From contig CP110631.1 in assembly GCA_026210745.1 (NCBI GenBank), positions 1,054,001-1,118,000 on the forward strand: DNA of 64,000 nt, in the 5' to 3' direction. Under the pieces are notes generated by a model that was not told the origin of the DNA, made no database searches, and saw only the letters and a list, made by a program, of their open reading frames with translations. Positions 44,121 through 55,551 of the stretch are shown here, one piece after another (the stretch's first letter is position 1; each line of letters begins with the position of its first letter). The position numbers were made by a program, and so were the translations under genes. The stretch is from Exobasidium rhododendri (Eukaryota > Basidiomycota > Exobasidiomycetes > Exobasidiales > Exobasidiaceae).

Positions 44121-44681
44121 ATGAAGGTCAACGATATCGTCATATTCCTCGCTATTTTCGTTGCCGGTGGTATGGCTGCGCCCATGGAATACAGAGGAAA
44201 GGAGCTTCTGCAGCAAAGTGACCCTCTCTCTGGTGGTGGTGGTGGTGGTGGTGCTCTTCCTCTTGATCAGCAGCAAGTCTCTCGATCTCGAACAGCAAAA
44301 AGATTAAAGGCAAAACGCAGACAGCGTGCTGAAGATGTGAAACGAGCATACGAAGTGCTTCGGAGCCATGAAAAGGTGCCTTCGGAAGCAACGGAAAACC
44401 TTGCCATCAAGCAATGGGCCGACGACGTCATCCGCAAGACTATAGCCAGGAAAGAAAAAGAAAAGGCCAAAAAGCAAGCAATGAGAAGTAGTGGCAGGGT
44501 GAAAAGCGAGGAAGGCCGTGCCCCCGAAGAAGCAGGAGAAGCATCTTCTGTGCTGGATTTGTCTGACGAGGATCTGCTCGACTCGAATTCAGATGATGGG
44601 GACGGGAGCTTCGAGTATGACTACTACGGGAAAGAGCACTCTAAGAAGCAGCCGCAAGCGTGGCACCAGCATGGTCACTGA
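44121..44681 (+). CDS. Secreted basic protein, diverged member 3 of the cluster
   Basis: 186 residues, single exon. Signal peptide MKVNDIVIFLAIFVAGGMA, then APMEYRGKEL, which repeats the PM...R-GKEL pattern after the cleavage site of member 2. Next is a run of seven glycines from a GGT repeat (around 44233-44253). The basic helix SRTAKRLKAKRRQRAEDVKR (about 56-75) occupies the place of the family's basic module, and a second basic region KEKEKAKKQA is followed by SSGRVKSEEGR. The C-terminal third is acidic (DLSDEDLLDSNSDDGDG) and ends His-rich. No DLN tail and no clear GRP core, so membership rests on the signal/PM/GKEL start, position and basic composition. Confidence 0.6.
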   Translation: MKVNDIVIFLAIFVAGGMAAPMEYRGKELLQQSDPLSGGGGGGGALPLDQQQVSRSRTAKRLKAKRRQRAEDVKRAYEVLRSHEKVPSEATENLAIKQWADDVIRKTIARKEKEKAKKQAMRSSGRVKSEEGRAPEEAGEASSVLDLSDEDLLDSNSDDGDGSFEYDYYGKEHSKKQPQAWHQHGH

Positions 44682-44786
44682 GAAGCAAGGGTTGGGTTTC
44701 CTCGCCGATCTAAGCTCACGTAATAAGATTGTGTGATGAAATACTATACATGCTATCTCTCCTCTTCTTCCATACGATGGAGACGC

Positions 44787-46637
44787 TCATTCGGTGCTTG
44801 CTTCTGCCATCTCGATAGACCCGGCCTCTACCTCGCCACCTGTTTCCTCCTCCCTTTCCTTCTCTTCTGCCTCTCTCTCGGCCTTTCTCTGTCGAGCCTT
44901 CTCTTGACCAGCCAACTTTCTCCTTTCTAGGTCCTTTTCTCGCTCCAGTGTCGGATCAGCTTCTTGTCGCACAACTCGAGGCAAAAGCGTGGCAAAGGTG
45001 AGGTAGGATGTATGGCCTTTCATCTGTTCATCAACGGTAAGAAATTCAGAAAGTCTTCACATGGATAAATCAGCGCCCACCATCGACTTACCTCTGGTAT
45101 CGTGCGAGAATAGACGTTACTTCGATGCAGCAACTTGCCATCCTTTGTACGCGCTGTGATGGGCTCGACGTCGGCTTGAGGGGCTCCTTTGCCCTTCCGA
45201 TTTGACTGCTCCTTGTCTTCTCCCTCCTCCCTCTTCCTCTTCTCCCCTACCTTGGAAGCTGCCTCGTCTTCTTTACCAGAATCTTCCACTGTGACAACGT
45301 TTCCGTCTTCTACATCTGCCTTTGCCTCGGCCTGCTGCAGCCTGATTGCCCTTTCTCTTTTCGCCTTCTCTATTTGCGCTTCTCTCCTTCTTCCCTTTCT
45401 CTCTTCTACAGAGAGAATACGTGCGATAGCCTCTTCGATGGGCGCATTGCTTGTCTGACCGCCGGGTCCAGTCCATAGCGTCATGTGTGTTCTGTTCAGG
45501 CACTCGTACGTCTCGATGTCCGCCCACACTGCTTCCACCTCCCCCTCTCGACTTGCATTTCCTCCCCTTCGCAATGCTGCTACCGTCTTCAACACTTGCT
45601 CAACACAAGGGGAGAAACAGCAAATCCTACAAGCCACGTCATTCCGTAATGCCTTGGCAGCATGTTGTAGTGCTTCCCAAGGAGCCGGAAGATCCAGAAA
45701 GACTGCTTCGGCTACCCCTTGTAGTCCAAATCCAGACTTACAAACGTTTCGGTGTCGTAGGGACAACGTTGGAAACAGGCCGTGATCTTCAAATTCATTC
45801 CACGCCTTGACTGCTCGACCCGCATGAAATTCAAAAGACCACACTCTCCCATCTCTTTTGTCAACTCGAGTGTCTGGTTCATTGCTGAGCAAAGCAAGAA
45901 TATTCGCTTCTTTTTGATCTACCGGTTCTTTCTTCTGCTGCTCTTCTTCACTATCTTCTTCATCTTCCTTTCCTTCGCTTCGATCTCGTCCGCGACCTCT
46001 TCCATTTCGTTGGTCCTGCCCCTTTGTCTCTACTGCTTTGCCTTTCCAGCCGACTCCCCTACTCTGCAAGTGATTTCTAGCTACTGTTCGAGTGAGGTAG
46101 TGAGAAAAAGAACCGCTGCCTGTTCCTGCTTCAATCACTCTTGCTCCAGGCGTGATACCCAAATGAGCTGTGATAAAGGACATGTCGGGAGTATAGAGGA
46201 TCTGTGTGCGATGTGGTAGCGCCAGTGTCCAGAGCTCAGAATTGGGTCGAAGGACATGGACAAAGCCTCTGGCATTTCGTGAAGCAATCTTCAAGGTAAA
46301 ATGTCAAGCAAAAAGCAGAATCAGACACACTACTCTCTACCTGCTTTTTACTTCTAGTAACACACACCTTGGCGCCGAAAGGAAGTCCAATCATACTGTC
46401 GTGCAGGAAAGTGCCATAATTATTATTCAACTCTTGACCTGGTGTAATTGTGAGCGGCAATGGCGGTTTGTCTCGAGAGATGAATATAATGACCAAGTCC
46501 CCTGCTTTGATGAATTTGGAAGGTCGACTGGTAACATGCAAGTCCGGCTGTTGCGATGGAGCCGAGTCAGAGCTCAGCATTTGTATCACTCCGTTCTCAG
46601 GAGCAGCAAGGCTCTCGTCGCTCATTTCCATCTCCAT
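44787..46637 (-). CDS. TRM61: tRNA (adenine-58-N1)-methyltransferase catalytic subunit
   Basis: SAM-dependent enzyme that, with Trm6, forms m1A58 in the T-loop of tRNAs, including initiator tRNA, in the nucleus. Three exons: 46637-46368, 46288-45092 and 45023-44787, 567 residues from the preferred ATG; an in-frame ATG at 46724 would add 29 residues. N-terminal substrate region AGDLVIIFISRD and NNNYGTFLHDSMIGLPFGAK, then RGFVHVLRPNSELWTLALPH, TQILYTPDMSFI and SAM motif I VIEAGTGSGS. Conserved later blocks are FLDLPAPWEAL and CCFSPCVEQV. It is longer than the yeast enzyme because of a Glu/Lys/Arg-rich insert after motif I and a long charged C-terminal extension; the final exon restores GHTSYLTFATLLPR, a family block. 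Confidence 0.92.
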
Positions 46638-46930
46638 CACTTCCCTTTCTCGCCAAGAAGGTTGGACACAGTATGTACTCGACCTCGAAGCTGATAATCT
46701 TCCTCGGAAGAATGTCAATGTCAATCTTCAAAAATCCAAACTTCGACGCCTATTCTTGGGCGTCACGTTGTCACTAACAGAACAAACGCTTCACAAGTGC
46801 TCAACGAGGAAATAGCCGCCCATCTTTCTCACTCGGGGCAGTCATCAACAAGTTATACCAAGTAAAAAGGGGAAATGCACATAGGGAATGTCCGATGCTA
46901 AGAAATACAGCAGGAGAATTGCAAGGAAAA

Positions 46931-47413
46931 TTAAGCGAGTGTGGCACCAGTGGCGCTGGCAACATGTTTGTTGACAAGCGTCGTGGTTTTCCCGTCGGTG
47001 AACCTGAGTGATAGCCGGGGGGAAGTGTTAGAGTAGGGTTTCGACAACACCGTTCAGAGCATTTCGACACTCACGAGCAGAAGGCAAGAGCTTCCGTGTT
47101 CTTGTTGTTGCCAGAGTAGTCACCTGGGTTGCAGTTCGCAGTCTGGAAGGTGAGGGCAGTGTTTGTGGGAACGTAGTTGATGCTGAAAAGGGCAGAAGAG
47201 ATGGCGAAATAGTAATGTCAGACAATTATCTGAAGCGCTGCAAGCGGCCTCGCCATCTACTCACCATGCACACTTCCAGCTTTTGCAGAATGCAACACCG
47301 TCACCACCAGAGTATGTGTACAGCTGTCGATCGTCGGCCGCCGAGACAGGTGTTGCGCTCATGGCAGCAGCAACGATGGCAGCAACGATGGCAGAGGAAG
47401 TTAAGAATTGCAT
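46931..47413 (-). CDS. Small Cys-containing secreted protein (109 aa)
   Basis: Three exons joined in frame: 47413-47265, 47182-47075 and 47003-46931. Signal peptide MQFLTSSAIVAAIVAAAMSATPVSA, then a short mature domain with five cysteines: AFC, KCAC across the first splice, ANCNPGDYSG and AFCS. The end reads LVNKHVASATGATLA. The exon lengths sum to a whole number of codons and all junctions use GT-AG. The ORF without splicing would stop after CKSWKCAW. I do not recognise the family; the layout (small, secreted, Cys-rich) is common for fungal effectors or surface proteins. Its gene sits between TRM61 and NDE1 with a 1.5 kb upstream region. Confidence 0.72.
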
Positions 47414-48915
47414 TTTGGTCGATTGTACTGAGCTGAGTGAGGCTTTGTTAGTGGCAGGAGAAGATAGGCAAAAGGTAGAGAGAGAGAGAGAGATATAGAA
47501 ACAGAGAAGGGAGGATGGTGGACGCTCAAAAACACCAAAGAGCAACAAGCTCCCTGCCTCTTTATGTACCTTTGCATTCCGCCTTGCTCTGAATGCGGAG
47601 GAGGTTGCAAGGTCCCGCTCGCGACCACAACAGCATGGGACAATATTATTTCCGTCGCACAAAACAACTCGATCCCGAGGAATGCAATTCATTCTTCGTA
47701 TGTCCGAGGATGTAACAACTTCAATTTTAACCCGTCTCATGTCGCTAGGCGCACGCGGTAGCCATATGACTCATTTAGTTGGTTCCTGGAAAAAAGGATC
47801 ATGCCCAGGAAGTAAAGCACTTGCCCTGCTGCTGAATGGATGTGAGACCATATGGCAGTTCTAGAAGCGGGGAAATTGGTGTGGAGTCGCTGGACGTTGG
47901 CAACATTGTGTTCCATCGGCTGCTGCGCATCTCCGGCGACAGTCGTGTGAGTGCCGGCGGGCCTTTTTCCTCGCAGATTGACCCACGCTGGCTATAAGAT
48001 ATAGTTCGGTCAGAAGGCAGGACCGAAACACAGCGAGACGTCAAGCCTGAAGGATCGGCACAGTGCTGCTGTTGACGTAGGTGCGCATGACTCTCGATCG
48101 AGAGACCAGGTATACATGGCGAGGTATAGATTCCGCAACGCGACCAAGCGAAGCCAAAACATATGTATACATCCCAGCAGCAAATCTGACATTCAACCTA
48201 CACGCTGCCGTCCTTCTTCCGAGCTTCACGATGGCATGCACACCTCTCAATAGAGGAGGAGACTTCACTCTGACCTGGAAAAGCATGTGTCGGTAGGAGA
48301 AAAATATATTTTGACCCCGACCCCTGGTCCTGTGACAGGTCCACGAGGGGGGTCAGGCGCACTTCAATGGAAAGCCTCACTTTTCCCCTCCCGATAAAGA
48401 TAGGCGCCCCAACGGTACGACACTCTCGCAGATTAGCGCGCAGGGGCCATTGTCATGACATTTCGCAGCTCAAGTCATAGAGATTTATTTATCCACGCCC
48501 AACCTCCTTTTATTTTACAGGTTCATTTTGCAACGGTAAGGTAAATTGTTATGTGTGACCCGTTGCAGTGTCGTGACTGTTTGAAGACGATTTAATACGC
48601 GGGCTCGCAGAATCATTTTAAATTGATACGACCATTCAAGAGAGGAAGAAATTCTTCTAAATTTCATCTTCTCGCGCAAGCGATTGGCCGGCATTCTCGA
48701 AGCGCTCGTAGCTTTCTTCCTCGTTAGGAAAGGCGCTTCCATTCCGCTACCTCGAACACCAACGATAGTCCCTTCCTACTCTATCGTTCAGCTCGCCACT
48801 CCTTTTGCTGTTCGAAAGGGACGACTAGCTGTCCACCTCTACCTGACTAAACGAAAGTTCAGAGAGTAGGTACGCTTTAGTGGCCCTTATCTCGGGACCA
48901 GTCAGAGCTTTCTCC
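47414..48915. other. 1.5 kb divergent intergenic region, no gene supported
   Basis: Separates the small secreted-protein gene from the NADH dehydrogenase gene, which are transcribed in opposite directions. An A+T-rich stretch lies around 48480-48660. A small inverted repeat (GCAACGG ... CCGTTGC, about 48530-48570) and a G/C-rich palindromic stretch near 48320-48350 are visible, but no mobile element or RNA gene could be identified. Confidence 0.4.
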
Positions 48916-51275
48916 ATGATCAAAGTCGCTGCCACCTCGGCGTGGACAGTAGGCATTCGAGGTGAGTATAGCTTTATTCTCTTCGTTTGGATACCTTTTC
49001 AATTATCCTTGTCAGAACGCTGATCTTTACATACCTTCTCATCAAGCTGCTCCGTTCCGTCAAACTATCGCTGCAGCCCCTCGATCGATTTTACTTTCTC
49101 GCTTGTACAATACTGAGGCCTCCTCTCACCCGCAATTCGTAGCAGCAAGTCCCACGACTGGTGCACCCATCACGCAAAGTAATACGCCATCTCACATCGA
49201 TGTCACCCGTGTTCCTCCAACTATCGTGACAAGCAGCTCGGGCGGCCCCGGCAATAATGGACCAAAGCCAAAGAAGAAGAGAGGATTTTTCAGCAAAGTG
49301 AAGAGAACGCTCGGTCTTCTCTCTGTCATTTTCCTGGGTTCAAGCGCTTATTGTGAGTGCAGCTCAGATTTACGGCAAGACATCTTGCCGGCTAGCGGCT
49401 GATTACAGATCCGCAAAATCAGACCTCTACGTGGCCAATCATCCCCCCGATCAACTTCCACAGGACCCGTCTAAGAAGACGATTGTCGTCTTGGGAAGCG
49501 GTTGGGGATCGACTGCTCTTCTGGATGGAATCGACACTACCGATTACAATGTCATTGTCATCAGTCCGTACAACTACTTTCTCTTTACACCTCTCTTGCC
49601 CTCGGTCACTGTTGGTACCCTGAATGGTCGCTCTATTACACAACCCACTCGTCACGTCGTTCGGTACAAGAAAAGGGAAGTGCAGGTATTGGAGGCAGAA
49701 GCAACAAAAGTCGATGCCAAGAATAAGACTGTGACTTTTGAAGATAGAAGTGCCATTTACGGTAATTTAGGAACTCAGAAGATCTCATATGATTACCTGG
49801 TGTATGCTGTGGGCAGTGAGAATCAAACGTTCGGTATCGAAGGGGTCAAGAAGCACGGTCTGTTCCTCAAAGAGCTCGGTGACGCCGAAGCGATCCGAAG
49901 GAGACTCATGGATTGGTGAGTTGACCTGTCGTCGTTCGCAGGGAGAGTTGGAAGTTTCCTTTGGGAGGGAGGAGAAGGAGAAGAGCCTGCACGAGATGAG
50001 CACATACCATCTTCCTTATCTACATTATCAGATGACATGAACTTCATGTCAATGCTGTATCAAAATGAACCTGTCCAGGGATTCTGATGCGAGAGCTTAA
50101 GGAGGCAGAGGAGAGGTAATGCAAGGATGTACAGTTCTGTTTTACTGACACGCCCTTCTCGTGTTCGACCCGTCACAGTGTCGAAAAGGCGTCGCTCTTG
50201 GGACAAAGCGAGGAGGAGATTGATCGATTGCTTCACTTTGCTGTCGTTGGAGGTGGGCCAACTGGTGTGGAAGCCAGTGGAGGTAAGTCTGCGAGGTCTT
50301 TCTGCGAGGGGTTGCCTGCGCCGCACAATGTTACTAATAGCAGTGTACATTCTCAGAACTGCGAGACTTTGTTCGAGACGACTTATCAAAGTGGTACCCT
50401 GCCGTATCTGGACGAGTCAAGGTCACGCTAATCGAAGCACTTCCCAACATCTTACCGAGCTTTAGCAATCGACTCTCAGGTATTGCGGCAGGCGTCTTTA
50501 AAGACAACGAAATAGAAATCCTCACCAAGCACTCTGTGAAGGATGCAGATGAAACAAGTGTCACGGTCAAGAACCCAGAAGGCAAAGAAGTTCGCATTCC
50601 GATTGGTATGCTGGTCTGGGCGGCAGGAAACACGGCTAGACCGCTGACCAGAGATCTACAAGGACAATTCAAGGATATCCAAGACAACCGAAGAGGAATC
50701 ATGGTCGACGGCTTCTTGCGCATGAAGGGAGCAAGTGACATCTTTGTTATCGGAGATGCAGCGGCTACAGACGCACCTCCTACTGCTCAAGTCGCTAACC
50801 AACAGGGTCACTATCTCGCTTCCGTCTTCCAACAGCTTAATCGACTGGACATTCTTGATGCAAATCTTACAAACCTTGAAGCCCAAGGTCTAACTACAGA
50901 CGGTGCCATCAATGATGTGGCAAGGGCAGGCAAGAAGCTGGAAAGGTCAAAGGCTTCTCTCAAAGAATTCCACTACACCAATCGAGGAGCGATGGCGTAC
51001 ATTGGAAGTGAGCGTGCCGTCATCGAAGTACCTTTTGGCAACACAGAATTCAGTAGTGCTGGCTTCCTGACCGGTTTGGCGGTGAGTGGAGTGGTGCGGT
51101 AAAGTGTTGTTGACATGACTGTGAACTGACTGGCTCGCTCCCTTACACTCTTCCAACTTCCTTGTCGCAGTGGTCAAGCGCCTACTGGAGCATGTTGTTT
51201 GGCATTCGAAGTCGAACTTCAGTCGCTCTCGACTGGCTCAAAGTCCGCCTCTTTGGTCGAGATGTGACAGTGTAG
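48916..51275 (+). CDS. NDE1: Alternative (type II) NADH dehydrogenase, mitochondrial
   Basis: Rotenone-insensitive, non-proton-pumping NADH:ubiquinone oxidoreductase of the inner mitochondrial membrane. Six exons: 48916-48961, 49047-49352, 49396-49915, 50179-50282, 50357-51081 and 51171-51275, 601 residues. The N-terminus is a typical presequence (MIKVAATSAWTVGIRAAPFR, LLSRLYNTEA) followed by a basic stretch and a membrane segment (LGLLSVIFLGSSAY). Two nucleotide-binding motifs are VVLGSGWGST and VVGGGPTGVEASGEL, the latter completed by splicing. Other family blocks: YNYFLFTPLLPS, ALPNILPSFSN, GDAAATDAPPTAQVANQQG, and the C-terminal WSSAYWSMLFGIR amphipathic anchor. The 43-nt second intron is the shortest in the window, and its acceptor is chosen on frame alone; the third is unusually long at 263 nt. 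External (NDE) versus internal orientation is not decidable. Confidence 0.9.
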
Positions 51276-51746
51276 AAGGTGCAGTACACTTCGTGTCCAA
51301 CGTTGTTGCAAAGTCAATATATAGAGTCATTCGGTAGTTGTCGCTGTATTCATGCTGCGCTCTGTTCTGATGTGTGCCGAGATGAGGTATATATGCTCCA
51401 CCGCGTCCGAGCCGGGCGTATCAGACCGCGAGTCCATCTCTCGTCCGAGTGAACTTCATTTTGTCCTTCTCCAAAACTTTAAATTTCAGTGGTGTGGTGC
51501 ATGGGAGAGAGAGAATTGAGGCTTTCTCGTGCGGATGAAGACAGACATCCCCCCCAGGCCTTGTAATTTCCCCAGAGTCCCCGCACGTACAGACTCGAAA
51601 GGAGGGGTTGGAGGGGTGCGGTGTAAGGAAATTTGTAGAGAGGAGAGGTGAACACATATACACACACACTTGATGTTCGGAAACATCTCTTCCTTTCCCC
51701 ACTTTCCCCCCTTTCCCCACAACACTATCCCTCTTCCACGATCGAG
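51276..51746. other. Intergenic region between NDE1-type and P450 genes
   Basis: Holds the promoter of the P450 gene, with a pyrimidine-rich leader (CTTTCCCCC repeats) right before the ATG. No gene supported. Confidence 0.4.
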
Positions 51747-53616
51747 ATGGCTGTTTTGCAGCAACAGCATTCGGTATTCGTTGACTTGATAGCGTGGTAT
51801 GCCTCTTTGGCCACTGCTGGTCAACTCTTGTACCCTTCTTTGCTTGTTTTGATTGCGTGGAGTGCCTATCACTACTTCTTGCATCCTCTCGCAAAGTTTC
51901 CTGGGCCGCTCTCTGCTCAACTGGGCTTTCCAGTCTGGCAAATTCGGGAGACCTATCTCCGTAGATATGTGAGTCGAAGTGGAGATGGCTACGAGGCGGC
52001 AATGGTGAGGGATAAAGGACCTTTTGTATTGATGCTCTCATCTGCGTTTTGATCATGTTCGCTCGCTCTCAGGTCTGGTCGTTGGAGGAGCTTCATAAGC
52101 AGTACGGCACAATCGTCCGTATTGGACCTAATCATCTCTCGCTAACATCGTGTGAAGCAACGAATGCGATTTACGCTCATGGCGGCAAGTACAACAAGAC
52201 CGACTTCTATCACTCATTTCAAGTCTATGCCAAGCATCCAAGTATCTTCAGCGATATCGATCCGAAGAGCCACGCCGACAGGAGACGGGCCGTTTCGGCT
52301 GCCTATAGTATGACAAGCTTGATCGGTTTGGAAAAGTACGTCGAGCCTCTCATCGACACCTTACTCTCCAAGCTGCAAGGTAAAGTGAGTGAAGGCAAGC
52401 AAAGCAACGTTGCCTCTCTGGACATGTCAAAGTGGATGCACTACTTTGCGATGGATGCAGTAGGCGAGCTAGCCGTGAGTTTGATCGACCGCATGTTGGG
52501 GGTAGTAGCGTTGGCAGTGACGAGGTCGCTCACATTTCGCCCTCCCCCCTTTTCTTCCTTCCTACTGATGTTAAGTTTGGTCAATCTTTCGGCTTTGTCG
52601 AGCGGGGTGGCGACGAAGAGGGCTTCCTCGTCGGCGTATCTAATCTCTCGCACTGGGGCTCTATGGCTGGCTGGATTCCTGCGATCTCGCAGCCCATACG
52701 AAGCCTTCTCAAGTACTCGAGCGGCGAGCCTGGTGGCGAGATTGTCGGCAGCATGACGAAGCCTCTCATCGATGCTCGTTATGCAGCACTAGATCAGAAG
52801 AAGGCTCTTGAGAAGGCTGGAGAGAAGAGCAGAGCAGGAGATGATGACGATGATATTCGAGCAGATTTACTGTCAAAGTTCATCAAAAGCAAAGAGCCAA
52901 AGACTGGAAAGATATTCACGCCTCAACAAGTCCTTACGACGGCCATCAGTGTTGTTGGAGCAGGCTCAGACACTACATCTGTCGCTCTTACTGCCTTTCT
53001 GGGATACTTGGTTCGAAATCCGCACATTTATGCTGCGGTTCAGGAGGAGATTGACCAAGCATTTGAAGCAGGATCAATGTCGAAGCCGGTATCCTATGCG
53101 ATGGGGACCAAGCTAGAATTGACGCAAGCTTGTATCAAGGAGACACTGCGCCTTCATCCTCCGATCAGCATGTCGCTTCCTAGACTTGTTCCGAGTGAGG
53201 GCGCAATCATCGACGGTCACTTCCTCGCCGGGAATACTCAAGTCAGCGTCTCACCATACGTTTTTCACCGCACGACACAGGCATACGGTCAAGACGCTAG
53301 ACAGTACAATCCTCATCGTTGGCTCAACATCTCTGACGAAAAGAGGCGAGAGTTGGAGAGGAACAATTTGACCTTTGGCGGCGGTTCAAGACAGTGCATT
53401 GGAAAGAATATCAGTCTGATGGAATTGAGCAAGGTGATCCCGTCTCTGCTTCGATCATTTTCTTTTGGCAATCCGAATCAGATGCGACATCAGTCAAGCG
53501 AGACCATTCCACGTCGCGATTCAGATGGCGAATGGAAGACACAGGGAGTTCCATGGACTTGCGACTCTACCTGGTTCCTTGATGCAAAGGTGTGTGGAGT
53601 GTATTGGACGCATTGA
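51747..53616 (+). CDS. Cytochrome P450 monooxygenase, microsomal type
   Basis: Haem-thiolate monooxygenase anchored in the ER. Three exons: 51747-51968, 52073-52474 and 52576-53616, 554 residues. The N-terminal anchor (LLYPSLLVLIAWSAYHYF) and Pro-rich hinge HPLAKFPGP are followed by the P450 fold. Signature motifs: the I-helix oxygen-activation motif AGSDTTS, the K-helix ExxR in KETLRLHPP, YNPHRW, and the haem-binding loop FGGGSRQCIG with the cysteine ligand. Both introns fall between recognisable segments (LRRY joins VWSLEELHK; GELA joins FGQSFGF). General resemblance is to the pisatin-demethylase-like fungal group, but I cannot assign a CYP family or substrate. It is tail-to-tail with a drug-type MFS transporter. 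Confidence 0.9.
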
Positions 53617-53802
53617 AGTATATAAGAGTTGCTCATCACCTCCATCTCTCCCCCTTCTCACACACAGGAACTATTCCTTGACATCTCTTTGCGAGAGGTG
53701 GAAGACGAGTGACGCCGATACGGATGTACATGTACAATTTCATTGAATGCATTGACGTGGTGATGATAATGACACAGATGCAGGCATGAGTGTAGAAGAT
53801 AA

Positions 53803-55551
53803 TCAGAGTGTAAATCGACTCCTAGCGCGGAGTTGGGGCCCATAGCGAGCGAATATGAAAGGGAGTGGGATCTGGTCCTGAAGAGATTAGCCAAAGCAGA
53901 GCACTGAATGCATCCTCACTACTACAACTCACAATTAGACAATTCAGTCCGGCCAACAGCGCAGCTGTTCCAACGGTACCCAGTCGACCGGCCATCTGAG
54001 TGGCAAAGAGGGGAAAACCAGCGGCAAAGGAACTTCGTAGAGCCGAATTGGCACCGAGAGCAGAGGCCGCTACCGGTCTCCATTGAACGACCGTGTAGGT
54101 GAATACTGAAATGAAGATGTAGATGACGGCCCATCCGAAGAAGATCGAGCCGATGATGGGTGCGATCCAATGTACATTGGCATACGTTGTGAATGCAAAG
54201 ATGAACAAACCGACGGGCGACAGTATGCTCCCGACTTTTGCCATATCGAGTCGACTCTCTGGGGGTGCTACACCGCCATTTTCTTCGGCTTGTCGCTTTC
54301 CCCTAGCAGCCCAATAGGGTGCAGTTGCTAGCGCTATCAGACACCCTAGTCCGATTCCTATGAAGGAGAGTCCGGTCTGATAGGGAAGGAAGTTGTGCTT
54401 TGCAAAGACGATCGCTGCAGTGGGAGGGCATATAAAGTGATATAAGACGTCGTGAGCAAATCAAAGCCAACAACCAGCTCTGGTCACTTGCACGATTTGC
54501 ACTCACGATATAGCTCGAAGAAGAGGTAGAGGATCCCAAGTAGCACCGCACACCAAAGGCAGAGCAAGAGCAACATCGGCTCAAGCACCAACAACGAAAA
54601 GACTCTCGAGCCAGTGACAGCTATTGTCTTCACCAGACTCTTCTGGGCTACGTCCACTTCGTACTGTGCATAGTAGCCTTCATCGCCCGTTGAGGTTCGT
54701 AAGTGCCTTGCTTTCTTTGCGAGTAAGACGGGAGCGTAGGTCTCTGGTGCACTGAGAAGAATAGCTATCCACACGATAAAGGACCAGATGGTGATCACCC
54801 AGAAGCACCATCGCCATGTACTGGAGAAGCTCTGAATAAATCCACCATAGACGGGACCTAACACAGGTCCTAGGAAAGGCGTCACCGTGTAGAACGACAT
54901 CGGTAGAAGCGAGTCGTTTGGTAGCCACATGTCGGAGACCGACCCTCCTGCTACAGACAAGAAGGCACTTCCGGCGAATCCGGTTAAGAATCGGAAAATG
55001 AAAAAGACGGGCAGATTATTAGCGAAAGCGACTGGAAAGCCGAGCAAGAAGAAGCCGCCAAAGGCTAGAAGGTATATCGGCCTTCTTCCATAGAATTCAG
55101 AAAAGGGAGCCAGGAGGCATGGCCCGATGCCCAACCCTGTGACGAATAGAGACAACCCTAGAATGGCCACTTCATGACTTGCACCGAGCTCATCCTCCAG
55201 CCCGTAGTAGGCACTCGAAACGACAGAAGAGGCACAAGTGACACAGATGGAACCGGAGGAAATGACGGCCAGGACACGGATTTTCTTCCACTTTGGCCAA
55301 GTCAGGGGATTATCTACGTCTCCCTCTGGATGCCACCCGACTAATTTCTTCCCGGCATCGAGCGAAGTCCTACCCATGCGCTCCTCTTTCTCCTTGCCGT
55401 TACTGATGACGTTGGGCGCTTGAATGGTCCCACTGCTCGATGTGTGAGCACCAGATACTGCGTCGGTGTCGGTGTCGGCTTGAGCTGCGAGTTGATGCTG
55501 TTCCGTACCCCTCTTTTCTACGTCGGCATCCATGTCACCTACTGTGCTCAT
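53803..55551 (-). CDS. Major facilitator superfamily transporter, DHA1 drug:H+ antiporter type
   Basis: Predicted 12-TM plasma-membrane efflux carrier related to polyamine/multidrug transporters. Three exons: 55551-54507, 54414-53933 and 53877-53803, 533 residues; an in-frame ATG at 55578 would add nine. Family motifs: NPLTWPKWKK before TM1, the loop 2-3 motif APFSEFYGRRPIY, SVAGGSVSDMW, and motif C-like TPFLGPVLGPVYGGFI. Exon junctions restore FFELYPIVF and the conserved end DQIPLPFIFARYGPQLRARS; reading through the last donor gives an unrelated tail. The cytosolic N-terminus is Asp/Glu/Gln-rich. Its stop lies 187 bp from the stop of the convergent P450 gene. Confidence 0.9.

Noticed and set aside
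48530-48570. Small inverted repeat as a terminator or mobile-element end
   Set aside because: The stem is only seven bases and no flanking duplication or second copy was found.
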